Of a stretch of 64,000 nucleotides of DNA, positions 27,161 to 37,941 are shown in pieces. The translations under genes and the position numbers were made by a program. The notes under the pieces were generated by a model. The model made no database searches. It was given only the letters and a program-made list of their open reading frames with translations, and was not told the DNA's origin. Position 1 is the stretch's first letter; each line of letters opens with the position of its first letter. This DNA is from Fulvimonas sp. R45 (GTDB taxonomy: Bacteria; Pseudomonadota; Gammaproteobacteria; Xanthomonadales; Rhodanobacteraceae), in the NCBI RefSeq assembly GCF_030504985.1, contig NZ_JASERU010000013.1, forward strand, positions 1 to 64,000, written 5' to 3'.

Positions 27161-27208
27161 CTCAGAGCCTGTTCGCGGGCTACGCGGAGATCGTGAACAG
27201 GCTCTCAG
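27161..27208. repeat. Minimal copy of the AGAGCCTGTTC repeat with CTCAG duplication
   Basis: AGCCTGTTC (27166-27174) and GAACAGGCT (27195-27203) form perfect inverted ends around 20 bp. Both sides are flanked by CTCAG (27161-27165 and 27204-27208). The right CTCAG contains the stop codon of the convergent TonB-like gene (TCA at 27205-27207). Ends, flanks and inner AGATC segment match the copies at 4.7 and 43.9 kb. Confidence 0.7.
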
Positions 27209-27741
27209 GGCGCCTGCGCCACCTGCTCGCCGTCGCCCGCGGTGAAGCGCATCGGCAACTCGCCGCTGGCGCCGTCGGGATGGCCGACGGGCACCGCGAA
27301 GCGCCAGTCGCGCACGGTGGCGAGGGCATGCGCATCGAGCACGGCATCGCCACTGGAGGAAGCCACCGCGGCTTCGACCACGCGCCCCTGCCCGTCCACG
27401 CGCAACTGCAGCAGCACGCGGCCACGCAGGTGGTGGCGCATCGCCTCGTAGGGCACCGGGCGCGAGGGCATCGCCACCGGCACCAGCGCCACCGGCGCGG
27501 GCGTGCTCGCCTGCGCCTCGCCGGGATCGGCCTCGGCCCGGCGCCGGCTCGCCTGCACCACGTGCCAGGGCGCATAGGAGCGCACATGGCGATGCGGTGC
27601 GTGGTAGACCGGCCAGGCCCGCGCATGCGTCACCGCCGGTCCCGCCCAGCCGGCGGTCTGGCCGCTGAGCCACGCGGTACCGCCGATGCCGACGGCCAGC
27701 GCCAGCAGGCTCAGGGTGGTGGTGGTGCGCAGGCGGAACAT
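27205..27741 (-). CDS. Energy transducer TonB-like protein
   Basis: A 178-aa protein with an N-terminal signal-anchor (LSLLALAVGIGGTAWLSG), a His/Arg/Pro-rich middle and a C-terminal TonB domain (about 105-178). The last part (GRVLLQLRVDGQGRVVEAAV, then DAVLDAHALATVRDWRF) is the canonical TonB-box-binding fold. The Pro-rich span is short compared with housekeeping TonB. No ExbB/ExbD is adjacent, so it may be an accessory transducer. The stop codon sits in the direct repeat flanking the element above. Confidence 0.8.
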   Translation of the reverse strand: MFRLRTTTTLSLLALAVGIGGTAWLSGQTAGWAGPAVTHARAWPVYHAPHRHVRSYAPWHVVQASRRRAEADPGEAQASTPAPVALVPVAMPSRPVPYEAMRHHLRGRVLLQLRVDGQGRVVEAAVASSSGDAVLDAHALATVRDWRFAVPVGHPDGASGELPMRFTAGDGEQVAQAP

Positions 27742-27836
27742 GCAGGTGGGGATCCGGGCGCCCCGCGGGCGGCGGGGCCTCGACCAGCGATGATTCCCGT
27801 GGCGGGGTGTATCGTCGCTGAAGCCGCCCGCGCGCG

Positions 27837-29126
27837 TCAGGCCGGGCGTTCGAGGATCGCGGTGACGCCCATGCCGCCGGCGGTGCAGATCGAGATCAGC
27901 CCGCGGCCGGAGCCCTTCTGCTCCAGCAGCTTCGCCAGCGTGGCCACGAGGCGCGCGCCGGTGGCGGCGAACGGGTGGCCCACCGCCAGCGAGGAGCCGT
28001 GCACGTTGAGCCTGGCCGGGTCGATCGAGCCCAGCGGCGCGTCGAGCCCCAGCCGGTCGCGGCAGTAGTCGGCGCTTTCCCAGGCGCGCAGCGTGCACAG
28101 CACCTGCGCCGCGAAGGCCTCGTGGATCTCGTAGAAATCGAAGTCCTGCAGGCTGAGGCCGTTGCGCTTGAGCAAGCGCGGCACCGCGATGGTCGGCGCC
28201 ATCAGCAGGCCTTCGCCGTGCACGAAGTCCACCGCGGCCACCTCGGCGTCGCGGAAGTAGGCCTGGATCGTCAGGCCGTGCTTCGCGGCCCAGCCCTCGC
28301 TGGCCAGCAGCACCGCGGCGGCGCCGTCGGACAGGCCGGTGGAGTTGCCCGCGGTCAGCGTGCCCTGGCCGGAGCGCTTGTCGAACGCCGGCTTCAGCGT
28401 GGCCAGCTTCTCCATGCTGGTGTCCGGGCGCAGGAAGCCGTCGCGCTTCAGGCCGCGGAACGGCACGATCAGGTCCTCGAAGAAGCCGGCCTCGTAGGCG
28501 GCGGCCAGCTTGCGGTGGCTGTCCAGCGCCAGCGCGTCCTGCGCCTCGCGGCCGACGTGCCACTCCTTCGCCATCTTCTCGCAGTGGTCGCCCATCGACA
28601 TGCCGGTGCGCGGCTCGGCCACGCCGGGGAACGAGGGCTTCAGCTCGCCGAACGAGAAGCCGCGCGTGGCGGCGGCCAGCTTGTCCTGCCAGCCCCTGGC
28701 CCGGTTGATCGCCAGGATGCGCTTGCGCAGGCGCGTGCCGTAGACGATCGGCACGTCGCTGGTAGTGTCGGAACCCGCGGCGATGCCGGCCTCGATCTGC
28801 CCGGTGGCGATCTTGTTCGCCACGATGATCGCGTTGTCCAGCGAGGTGCCGCACGCACGCGCGGTGGTGATGCCCGGGGTGGTCGGCGCCAGGCCGGAGG
28901 AAAGCACCGCCTCGCGCGCCAGGTTCCAGTCCGAGGCGTGCTTGATCACCGCGCCCAGCGCCACTTCGCCCAGCTCCTGGCCATGCAGCGCGAAACGCTC
29001 CACCAGCGAGCCCAGCACCTTCACCGACATGCCGAAGTTGCCCACGTCCGCGTAGGCGGTGTTGTTGCGGCAGAACGGGATGCGGATGCCGCCGATCACG
29101 CCGACGCGCTGCAAGCTCTTGTCCAT
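27837..29126 (-). CDS. Acetyl-CoA C-acyltransferase (thiolase)
   Basis: A 429-aa thiolase. The acylated cysteine is C92 (ARACGTSLDN) and the general-base pair is H384 (SLAVGHPFAATGAR) and C414 (CTAGGMG). Sequence style and length resemble FadI-type 3-ketoacyl-CoA thiolases and acetoacetyl-CoA thiolases used in fatty-acid or ketone-body metabolism. bdhA lies 8 kb away, so a role in the same pathway is possible but not shown. No fadJ partner is adjacent. The start MDKSLQRVGVIGG at 29126. Confidence 0.88.
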   Translation of the reverse strand: MDKSLQRVGVIGGIRIPFCRNNTAYADVGNFGMSVKVLGSLVERFALHGQELGEVALGAVIKHASDWNLAREAVLSSGLAPTTPGITTARACGTSLDNAIIVANKIATGQIEAGIAAGSDTTSDVPIVYGTRLRKRILAINRARGWQDKLAAATRGFSFGELKPSFPGVAEPRTGMSMGDHCEKMAKEWHVGREAQDALALDSHRKLAAAYEAGFFEDLIVPFRGLKRDGFLRPDTSMEKLATLKPAFDKRSGQGTLTAGNSTGLSDGAAAVLLASEGWAAKHGLTIQAYFRDAEVAAVDFVHGEGLLMAPTIAVPRLLKRNGLSLQDFDFYEIHEAFAAQVLCTLRAWESADYCRDRLGLDAPLGSIDPARLNVHGSSLAVGHPFAATGARLVATLAKLLEQKGSGRGLISICTAGGMGVTAILERPA

Positions 29127-29244
29127 GATGTCCGGGTTGGGTCTGGGCGTCTGTCCGGCAAGGCTAACCCGCGCAGCCGCACGGCGAAAGCCCGGAACCG
29201 TGAATGCTAGAATCGGCGGTCTTTCGCCGTAGGGAACGATTCAC

Positions 29245-30378
29245 GTGGAAACCCCGCAGCCGCACGCCCTGCCCGCCGTGCTGGCGCTGGAACTGCCGCC
29301 CGGCGCCACGCCCGCCCGGCTGACGCTGGACCGCGACGAGGCCGCCGAGCTGGCCGCGCTGGTCGCCGCCGACCTGCACGCGCTGATCCCGCGGGTGGAC
29401 GCGGCCCGCCTTGCCGTGGCCGGCGCCCTGTTCGACGCGGTGGAACTGCTGCGCCCCGGCTTCCCGGTGTGGGCCACGCTGGACGAGCTGGCACGCCGCG
29501 TGCCGCGCGGCCACCTGGAAAACGTGGTCGCCTTCGGCAGCCACGACGGCCGCATGCCGGCGCAGCCGCTGGAACCGGACGCGGCCTACGCCGACGGCCC
29601 GATGCGCCTCGCGCCGCTGTCGCTGCTGGCGCCACCCGAACTGGCCGACACGTTGTCCGAACAGCTGGAAGTGCAGCTGGTCGGCCGCGGCGAGGCCGGC
29701 CCGCGCACCGCCGACTGGCTGATGCGCACGCTGGGCGTGCGGCTGGAGCACGCGCGCTACCTCAGCCGCAACGATCTGGTGGCGCTGACCTGCGTGCAGT
29801 ACGAGCACGTGAACCTGGCGCCGCTGTGGACGCTGCTGGAAGCGGCCCTGCTCACCCCGTACCGCGAGGAAGCCACGCTCAGTGCGCGCGGCCTGGCGCT
29901 GCGCTACGCCAACGGCGAAGTGCGCGCGCAGTCGCCCGCCGCGTGGCTGGCCGCGCAGGGTGGCGAGCCCGCGCGGCGCGCGCACGATTTCGCCGGCGTG
30001 GTGTTCGAGCTGCGCCAGTACGCCGCCCTGCTCGACGCCCACCGCGTGCCGCTGGTCCTGCAGGACGACGCGGCCGTCGCCGGTCGCGGCTACCTGCTCG
30101 AAGCCCTGGCCGACGCCGATCCCGCCTATGACCCGCCCGCGCTGTACGCGCACGAAGCGCCCGGCCTCGGCGTGGTGGCGCTTACCGTGGCCCAGCGCGG
30201 CGACGGCGGCCACGCCCGCGCGCTGGCCCACGGTTACCCGCTGCACCCGGCCGCGCTCGGTCCGCTGGCCACCGCGCTGGCCGAGCGCCACGGCATGGCC
30301 GCGGACGTGCATGCGCTGGGCCGCGTGCTGCTGGACGACGAGGGTCGGCTCGGCGCGCCGGCCACGCCGCTGCACTGA
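29245..30378 (+). CDS. Conserved protein of unknown function (DUF2863-like)
   Basis: A 377-aa cytosolic protein, acidic and leucine-rich, without signal or TM. The C-terminal AERHGMAADVHALGRVLLDDEG segment resembles the DUF2863 family of proteobacteria as I recall it, but I am not certain. The GTG start at 29245 has AGGGAA upstream, and a -10-like TAGAAT lies at 29208-29213. It diverges from the thiolase gene with 118 bp between. No function can be inferred. Confidence 0.6.
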   Translation: METPQPHALPAVLALELPPGATPARLTLDRDEAAELAALVAADLHALIPRVDAARLAVAGALFDAVELLRPGFPVWATLDELARRVPRGHLENVVAFGSHDGRMPAQPLEPDAAYADGPMRLAPLSLLAPPELADTLSEQLEVQLVGRGEAGPRTADWLMRTLGVRLEHARYLSRNDLVALTCVQYEHVNLAPLWTLLEAALLTPYREEATLSARGLALRYANGEVRAQSPAAWLAAQGGEPARRAHDFAGVVFELRQYAALLDAHRVPLVLQDDAAVAGRGYLLEALADADPAYDPPALYAHEAPGLGVVALTVAQRGDGGHARALAHGYPLHPAALGPLATALAERHGMAADVHALGRVLLDDEGRLGAPATPLH

Positions 30379-30445
30379 GGGCCGCCGGAGCACGCACCGT
30401 GCGCGAATGCCGCGCCGGTGCCGTACCGACGGACGACCTGTGCGC

Positions 30446-30901
30446 TCAGCGCAACATCTGCTCGTACATGAAGTAATGGCAGCGGTCCATGCCCAGCCCT
30501 TCGTACGTGGCCTGGGCGCGCAGGTTCTCCGTTTCCACGTACAGCCGCACGCCGACCGCGCCGGCCTCGCGCGCACGGCGCGCCACCTCGGCATGCAGCA
30601 GGCGGAACACGCCGCCACGGCGCGCCCCGGGCGCCACGTACACGCTCTGGATCCACCAGAAGTCGCCGTCGCGCCAGTCGCTCCATTCGTAGGTGACCAG
30701 CAGGCCGCCGATGGCCGCACCGTCGCGCTCGGCGACCAGGTAGAAGCCGCGATGCGGCGCGTCGAACACGGCGCCGACGCCGCGCGCCAGCACGGCGGGA
30801 TCGAGCCGCCTGGATTCGGTCTCCCATGCCATCGCGAGGTTCCATTCGACCAGGGTGGGAACGTCGGCGCGGGTGGCGGGGCGGATGATGGTGTCGGACA
30901 T
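30446..30901 (-). CDS. GNAT family N-acetyltransferase
   Basis: A 151-aa acetyltransferase. The acetyl-CoA-binding signature VAPGARRGGVFRLLHAEV lies at about 92-109 and is followed by VRLYVETENLRAQATYEGLGM. The Q-x-x-G-x-A motif is modified to ARRGGVFR. The aromatic-rich segment (YEWSDWRDGDFWWIQSVYV) shapes the substrate pocket; substrate unknown. The start MSDTIIRPATRAD at 30901. It lies downstream of ntrC by 64 bp on the same strand. Confidence 0.82.
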   Translation of the reverse strand: MSDTIIRPATRADVPTLVEWNLAMAWETESRRLDPAVLARGVGAVFDAPHRGFYLVAERDGAAIGGLLVTYEWSDWRDGDFWWIQSVYVAPGARRGGVFRLLHAEVARRAREAGAVGVRLYVETENLRAQATYEGLGMDRCHYFMYEQMLR

Positions 30902-30965
30902 GGAGGTTTGCCGGTTGTCGGTTGGGGAATCGGGCGGGCCATCTTGCATGGAAGCCGGAGCGCCG

Positions 30966-32337
<1,372 letters not shown>

Positions 32338-32345
<8 letters not shown>

Positions 32346-33327
32346 GCGTGCGCTCCAGGGGCAGGTACAGCGAGAACACGGTTTCGCCGGGACGGCCGGC
32401 GTAGCGCAGTTCACCGCCGTGTTCGCGCGCGATCTCGCGCGACAGCGCCAGCCCCAGGCCGCTGCCGTCGGCGCGGCCGGAGACCAGCGGCTCGAACAGG
32501 GTGTCGCGCAGCTCGGCCGGCACGCCGGGGCCGTCGTCGATCACGTCGATGCGCAATGCGCTGCGCAGCACGCGCTCGCCGATGCGCGCGCCGTGCTCGG
32601 CGCGGGTGCGCAGGACGAGCGTGCGCGCGCCGGCCTCGACCGCGTTGCGCGCCAGGTTGAGCAGCACCTGCTGCAGGCGGTCGGCGTCGCCGGTCAGGTC
32701 GGGCAGGCTGGGGTCGTAGTCGTGGCGCAGCGCCGGTGGCGCGGGTTCGGCCGCCAGCAGCTCGCACAGCCGGTCCAGCAGCCGGTGCGGATTGACCGGA
32801 CCCAGCCGCGGCGCGCCGTCGTGATGCAGCAGACGGTTGGCCAGCGCGGTGAGGCGGTCGGTCTCGGCCAGCACCAGCGCGGCGAGCGCCTTGAGGTCGT
32901 CGTCGTGCAGGCGGCGTTCGAGCAGCTGCGCCGCGCCACGCAGGCCGGCCAGCGGGTTCTTCACCTCGTGGGCGAAGCCGCGCAGGGTGGCCGACAACGG
33001 CGAGACCGCGGGCGAGGATACGGCCAGCGCGTGCACTTCCAGCAACAGATTGCCGTCGCCCAACGGCTGCAGGCCCAGGTCGAGCCGTGCGTCGCCATGC
33101 GCCATGCCCCGCAGTTGCAGCGGCTGTTGCTCGGCCAGCGCGCGCGTCGCCAGTTGCTCCACGTCCGGTGCGGTCAGCAGCGCCGCCAGCGGCACGCCGA
33201 CGGCGCTGCGCGGCCCCAGCTCGAGCAACTCGGCCAGCGCGGGGTTGCACCAGCGCACGCGCAGGCCGGCGTCGACCAGGGCCAACCCGGTCGCCATCTG
33301 CTGGGCCAGTGCGGGCATCGTTTCCAT
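32338..33327 (-). CDS. ntrB: Nitrogen regulation histidine kinase NtrB
   Basis: PII-responsive sensor kinase (329 aa) that phosphorylates NtrC. A PAS-like domain (about 1-100) precedes H120 in the H box (GFAHEVKNPLAG). The N box is LNLARNAVEA, G1 DDGPGVP and G2 GSGLGLAL. The start ATG at 33327 gives METMPAL; an ATG three codons on (33318) has a better GGAA site and is a real alternative. The open frame runs 43 codons upstream, but that part overlaps the NtrC-site motif and is not family-like. No glnA is in the window. Confidence 0.93.
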
Positions 33328-33361
33328 TGCACCATCATGGGCAATGAATCGCTTTGGTGCA
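33328..33361. promoter_or_regulatory. Candidate NtrC binding sites upstream of ntrB
   Basis: A perfect NtrC half-site TGCACCA (33328-33334) and its complement TGGTGCA (33355-33361) are arranged as an inverted pair 20 bp apart, directly before the ntrB start. Each could be half of a TGCACCA-N3-TGGTGCA site whose other half has decayed. Position suggests autoregulation. Binding is inferred from the enterobacterial consensus. Confidence 0.45.
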
Positions 33362-33460
33362 AATGTCGCCGATGGAAACTTCACGGCGGCGTCGTGCAGC
33401 CGGCGCAACAGTGTGTTGCCCGAATGCGACTTTCGTAAGGCGTGCCAAGGCTTCACCGAA

Positions 33461-33472
33461 TTAGTAAACTAA
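33461..33472. promoter_or_regulatory. Palindrome TTAGTAAACTAA before pagL-like gene
   Basis: A perfect 5-bp inverted repeat, TTAGT-AA-ACTAA, lies about 45 bp before the PagL-like start in an otherwise GC-rich region. It overlaps the most AT-rich part of the gap and could be an operator or a -10 element. No regulator is assigned. Confidence 0.35.
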
Positions 33473-33516
33473 CAAGTGCATAAAGCCTTTCCCCCACTTC
33501 CCCCAAGGCGTTCCCC

Positions 33517-34047
33517 ATGCAACTTCCCTCCCTCCGCCGTCTCGCAGCGCTGGCCATGCTGGCGCTGCCGGCCGTACCGGCCATCGCCGGCACCACGCAT
33601 CTCGAGCTGCAGGCCGGCCGCAGCTACATGGACAGCCACGGCGCGAACACCGCCTTCGTCGAGGCCGTGTTCGGCGAGCATCGCCTCGGCGACACCGGAC
33701 TCACCTGGGCACCGGACGTCTCCGGCGGCTGGATCGACGGCCGCGACGTGTCGCGCTACCGCGCCGCGCGCTACACCACCCGCAACGAGGTCTGGCTGGT
33801 GGCGGCCGGCGCGCGCTTCCGCTTCGGCGACGAGTCCGCCTGGTACCGCCCGCTGTTCTTCAGCTTCCAGCCCGCCTACCACAGCGGCCGCACCCAGGCG
33901 TTGAGCAGCGGCTACGAATTCGTCAGCACGCTGGGCTGGCAGATGAAGCATTGGAGCTTCCAGATCCGCCACGTCTCCAACGGCAGCCTGCACGAGCCGA
34001 ACCGGGGCGAGACGATGGCGCTGGTCGGCATCGGCTTCGACCTCTGA
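33517..34047 (+). CDS. PagL-like lipid A 3-O-deacylase
   Basis: A 176-aa outer-membrane beta-barrel. The signal peptide (residues 1-24, ending AIAG) is followed by alternating aromatic strands (YRPLFFSFQPAYH). PagL catalytic residues are visible near the C-terminus: H152 and S154 in RHVSNGSLHEPN, and E165 in NRGE. The protein ends in the barrel signature GIGFDL. PagL removes the 3-position acyl chain of lipid A and lowers TLR4 stimulation. The gene has its own divergent promoter region and sits next to a frameshifted FUSC gene on the other strand. Confidence 0.85.
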   Translation: MQLPSLRRLAALAMLALPAVPAIAGTTHLELQAGRSYMDSHGANTAFVEAVFGEHRLGDTGLTWAPDVSGGWIDGRDVSRYRAARYTTRNEVWLVAAGARFRFGDESAWYRPLFFSFQPAYHSGRTQALSSGYEFVSTLGWQMKHWSFQIRHVSNGSLHEPNRGETMALVGIGFDL

Positions 34048-34071
34048 CCGGCCCCGGCGGGACGGCGTCCG

Positions 34072-36226
34072 CTACGGCGACACCGTCCCGCCGTCGCCCA
34101 GCGTGTGCGCGGCGTCGCGCAGCTGGGTGCGCAGCAGGTGCAGCTGCACCAGCAACGGACGACGGCCGGGCGGGGCGTCCAGCACCGCGATGCGCATGGC
34201 TTCGTCCAGTTCCGCCACTGCCCGCTCGTGCGCGGCGGCGCCCGGTCGCGCGAACAACCCGGCCAGGCACGGCAGCACGGAACCTTCCAGACGTTCCCGC
34301 AAACCCAGCGGCAATCCGGCGGATGCCAAGCCTTCGCGCAGGTCGAGCACGCCGCGCCCCACGTTCATCACCAGCTGCGCCCAGCGCAGGGTCTGCGCGG
34401 TGATCTCGGCGCTGGCGCCGGGCTGGGCCAGCAGTTTCTGCAGCAGGTCGCGCGGCGCGGCCTCGAAGCGCGCGCGCTGGCCGGCCAGCGGTGCGCGGCA
34501 GGCCGCCACCACATAGCCGCGCAGGCGATGCAGCAGGCGTTCGCGCATCCAGCGGCCGCCGGCCGGCATGAAGGCGGCCAGCAGCACCAGCGCCAGCAGC
34601 ACGCAGGACAGGTCGGCCAGCACGTCGTTGAGGATGCCGGCCCAGTCGTACGCCTGGCTGGCGCGCACGCCCACCGCGTCGACGAAGACGATGTTGAAGC
34701 CGGACCCCACCGAGGCCAGCGCGGGTCGCGTCAGCATGTAGCTGCCCAGCATCAGGAACGGCGCCAGCGCGCAGCACAGCATCGCGAAGCCATCGGCCTG
34801 CGGCAGCAGCACGGTGTAGCAGAACAGCGCGCAGGCCGCGGCGAGCAGGAAGCCGGTGACCAGGGTGCGCAGCGAGGCGACTGGGTTGGGACTGGAGCCG
34901 TACAGCGCCACGAACACGGTGGCGAGGATCGCCATGCCCAGCCCGCTGGGCCAGGCGGTGAGGATCCAGATCGCGGCGCCGAGCAGCAGCGCCAGCGCGG
35001 CGCGCACGCCCACCAGCGCATCGACCAGGGTGTCAGTGTGCGGCACGAAGCGGTGCTGCCGCGGCGCCGGCGCGAGGGTATCGTCGTCCGGCACCGGCGC
35101 GCTGCGCAGCGCGGCATAGGTGGAGGCGTAGCGCCGCATCGCGCGGGCATAGTCGTCGAGCAGCGCCAGCGCTACGTCGAGGTCGGCGCGCGCCGGCGCA
35201 TCCAGCGTCTCGCGCAACGCGGCGGCCCGGGCGGGCAGGGCGGCGCCGAAGCGCGCCAGGTCCTGCGCCATCGCGCGCGCATGTTCGCCGGTGTGCGCGG
35301 CGAGGTCCACGTCCAGCGCCGCGGCCAGCGGCACGTAGAGGGTCTCCACCGCGGCCACCACGGCGGCGGCCTCCGCGTCGCGGGGCGCCGTGCCGACGGG
35401 GCCGCGGCGCCCGCGCAGGCGGTGCATCCAGTGGTGCAGGCGCAGCAGGCGCGTGTTCGCGTCCATGAACTCCAGGTTCAACTGCTCCACCGCGGCGCTG
35501 CGCGCACGTGTCTGCGCGTTCTCGAAGATGGTGGAGCTGCGCTGCGCCTCGAGCCCGATCGCCTCCATCACGAAGTCGCGCCAGCGCGCCTCGATGCGCG
35601 CGTGGTCGTAGGCGCCGGTAAGCGCGGCATGGCTGTAGCGGGTGAACGCGACGAAGCGCGCGCACGCCACGTACCAGCGCGTCGCGCAGCCGTTGCGGGA
35701 AGATCACGTCGCTGGCCACGCCGGCGCAGAGGATGCCCAGCATCACCTCCGACACGCGCGCCACCGCATCCTCGAAGATGTCGGTGGGCGCACCCACCGC
35801 GGGCAGGCCGATGATGCAGGCGGTGTAGCCGGACAGCACGAAGGCGTAGGAGGCGAAGTTGCGGTAACGCGCCGCACCGAAGGTGCACACGCCCACCCAC
35901 AGCGCCAGCCCGAGCAGGAACGGCACGCGCTGCTGCGGCACCAGCGCGTACAGCAGCAGGGTGGCCGCCGCGCCGGCCAGGGTGCCGATAGTGCGGTAGA
36001 AGCTCTTGGCCAGCACCAGCCCGCTCTGCGGGCGCATCACCACGAACACGGTAAGCATCGCGGTGTAGGGCTGCGGAAGGTCGAAACGCAGCGCCAGCCA
36101 CAGCGCCGCCAGCGCGGCCAGCAGGTTCTTCGCCACGAACAGCCACGACAGGCCCTCGCCACGCAGGACATCGCCCCATGCGACCGGTTCGGCGAAATAC
36201 CTGCGGAGGGTGCCCATGTGGGCCAT
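34072..36226 (-). pseudogene. FUSC/AaeB-like transporter, frameshifted
   Basis: About 715 aa would be expected for this aromatic-acid exporter family. Residues to VIFPQRLRDALVRGVRA are read in one frame (from 36226). The remainder (RFVAFTRYSHAALTGAY onward) is in a second frame that ends at 34072. The switch falls at the GCGCGCGC tract 35656-35663, as if two bases were lost. Both halves retain normal FUSC features: N-terminal TM block, cytosolic helical domain and second TM block with ATVFVALYGSSPNP. It is the last gene of the efflux operon, 46 bp after emrB. A sequencing error, a real pseudogene or phase variation cannot be distinguished here. Confidence 0.8.
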
Positions 36227-36272
36227 TGTCGCCGGTCGGGACGGCTGCGCGCGAGCGCGCGCGGCCGTTCGC

Positions 36273-37802
36273 TCAGTGCCCGCCGCCGCTGGAGGGACCG
36301 CCGCGCGGCACGAATGGCGGCTTGGCCAGCCAGATCACCACGATCAGGCCGAGGAAGATCCAGCCCAGCGCGTGCAGGATCTCGTTGAACGACATCTGGA
36401 ACGCCTGCTGGGTGATCATGCCGTTCACCACGCTGGCGCCGCGCTGCGGGTCGCCGTGGCTGAGCTGCTGCAGCGCCGCCTGCGCGGTGGGGCTGTACGG
36501 GGTGATGTGCTCGGTGAGCTGCTCGTGATGCGCCACCGCGCGGCGGGTCCACATCAGCGTGGTGATGGAGGCGGCGAAGCTGCCGCCCAGCGTGCGCAGG
36601 AAGGTGGCCAGACCCGAGCCGGCCGCGATCTCGTTCTGCTGCAGGTCCGACAGCAGGATGGTCAGCACCGGCATGAAGAACAGCGCCACGCCCAGGCCCT
36701 GCCACAGCTGCACCATCGCCACGTGGTAGAAGTCGATCTGCAGGTAGAAGTCCGAGCGCATGAAGCAGGTGGCGCCCATCACCACGAACGACAGCGCGGC
36801 GAGGATGCGCAGGTCCATGCGCGTGGCGTACTTGCCCACGAAGAAGGTCAGCAGCACCGGGATCACGCCCAGCGGCGCGGTGGCGAAGCCGGCCCAGGTG
36901 GAGGTGTAGCCCAGGTTCTGCTGCAGCCACAGCGGCACCAGCAGGGCGATCGCGAAGAACGCGGCATAGGCCAGCACCAGCGCCAGCGTGCCCGCCGCGA
37001 AGTTGCGGTGGCGGAACAGGCGCAGGTCGACGATCGGCTCGGGATCGGTCAGTTCCCAGATCAGGAAGACCGCCAGCGCGACCGCCGCCACGATGCTGGT
37101 GATGATGATGAAGTTGGAGTTGAACCAGTCGGCATCGTTGCCCTTGTCCAGCACGATTTGCAGCGCGCCCACGCCCACGATCAGGGTGACCAGGCCGACG
37201 TAGTCCACCCGCGGCCGCTCCAGCTTCTCCACCTTCTCGCGCAGCTGCGCGGCGACCACCACGCTGGCGAAGATGCCGATCGGCACGTTGATGAAGAAGA
37301 TCCACGGCCAGGAATAGTTGTCGGTGATCCAGCCGCCCAGGATCGGGCCGGCGATCGGCGCCACCACCGTCACCATCGACAGCAGCGCCAGCGCCATGCC
37401 GCGCTTCTCGTTCGGGTAGGTGCTGATCAGCAGGCTCTGCGTGATCGGATACATCGGCCCGGCCACCGCGCCCTGCAACGCACGGAACAGCAGCAGCATG
37501 CCCATGCTCTGCGAGACGCCGCACATGAACGAGGTGAGCGAGAACAGCAGCGTGCACCACACGAACAGCTTCACCTCGCCGAAGCGGCGGGTGAGGAAGC
37601 CGGTCAGCGGCAGCGAGATCGCCATGCTCACCGCGAACGAGGTGATCACCCAGGTGCTCTGGTCGTTGCTGACGCCCAGGTTGCCGGCGATGGTCGGCAG
37701 CGACACGTTCGCGATGGTGGTGTCCAGCACCTGCATGAACGTGGCCAGCGACAGGCCGATCGTGGTCAACGCGAGATTCGGTGGACGGAAGTGGCTGCTC
37801 AT
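36273..37802 (-). CDS. emrB: DHA2-family multidrug efflux MFS permease (EmrB)
   Basis: A 14-TM inner-membrane proton antiporter (509 aa). DHA2 hallmarks are LDTTIANVSLPTIAGNLG in TM1, WVITSFAVSMAISLPLTGFL in TM2, RALQGAVAGPMYPI, and motif C around APIAGPILGGWITDNYSWPWIFFINVP. It forms a tripartite pump with the EmrA adaptor and NodT-type channel upstream. The C-terminal PSSGGGH tail is unusual. A palindromic repeat pair separates it from emrA. Confidence 0.93.
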   Translation of the reverse strand: MSSHFRPPNLALTTIGLSLATFMQVLDTTIANVSLPTIAGNLGVSNDQSTWVITSFAVSMAISLPLTGFLTRRFGEVKLFVWCTLLFSLTSFMCGVSQSMGMLLLFRALQGAVAGPMYPITQSLLISTYPNEKRGMALALLSMVTVVAPIAGPILGGWITDNYSWPWIFFINVPIGIFASVVVAAQLREKVEKLERPRVDYVGLVTLIVGVGALQIVLDKGNDADWFNSNFIIITSIVAAVALAVFLIWELTDPEPIVDLRLFRHRNFAAGTLALVLAYAAFFAIALLVPLWLQQNLGYTSTWAGFATAPLGVIPVLLTFFVGKYATRMDLRILAALSFVVMGATCFMRSDFYLQIDFYHVAMVQLWQGLGVALFFMPVLTILLSDLQQNEIAAGSGLATFLRTLGGSFAASITTLMWTRRAVAHHEQLTEHITPYSPTAQAALQQLSHGDPQRGASVVNGMITQQAFQMSFNEILHALGWIFLGLIVVIWLAKPPFVPRGGPSSGGGH

Positions 37803-37833
37803 GGAACCGTGTCGGTGCGGGAAGGGAATTTCC

Positions 37834-37929
37834 CCTCCCCCTGCTTGCAGGGGGAGGCTGGGAGGGGGTGCTCTGGTGCCTAGACGAAGAGCAACCCCAC
37901 CCCAACCCTCCCCTGCGTGCAGGGGAGGG
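37834..37929. repeat. REP/BIME-like palindrome pair between emrA and emrB
   Basis: Two perfect palindromes: CCTCCCCCTGC-TT-GCAGGGGGAGG (37834-37857) and CCCTCCCCTGC-GT-GCAGGGGAGGG (37906-37929). Between them GGGGTGCTCT and AGAGCAACCCC form a further inverted match, so the unit is symmetric. It lies in a 139-bp intra-operon gap and could stabilise the upstream mRNA or lower emrB expression. Similar units are found within the lhr coding sequence. Confidence 0.8.
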
Positions 37930-37941
37930 AGGCACGCTGTC

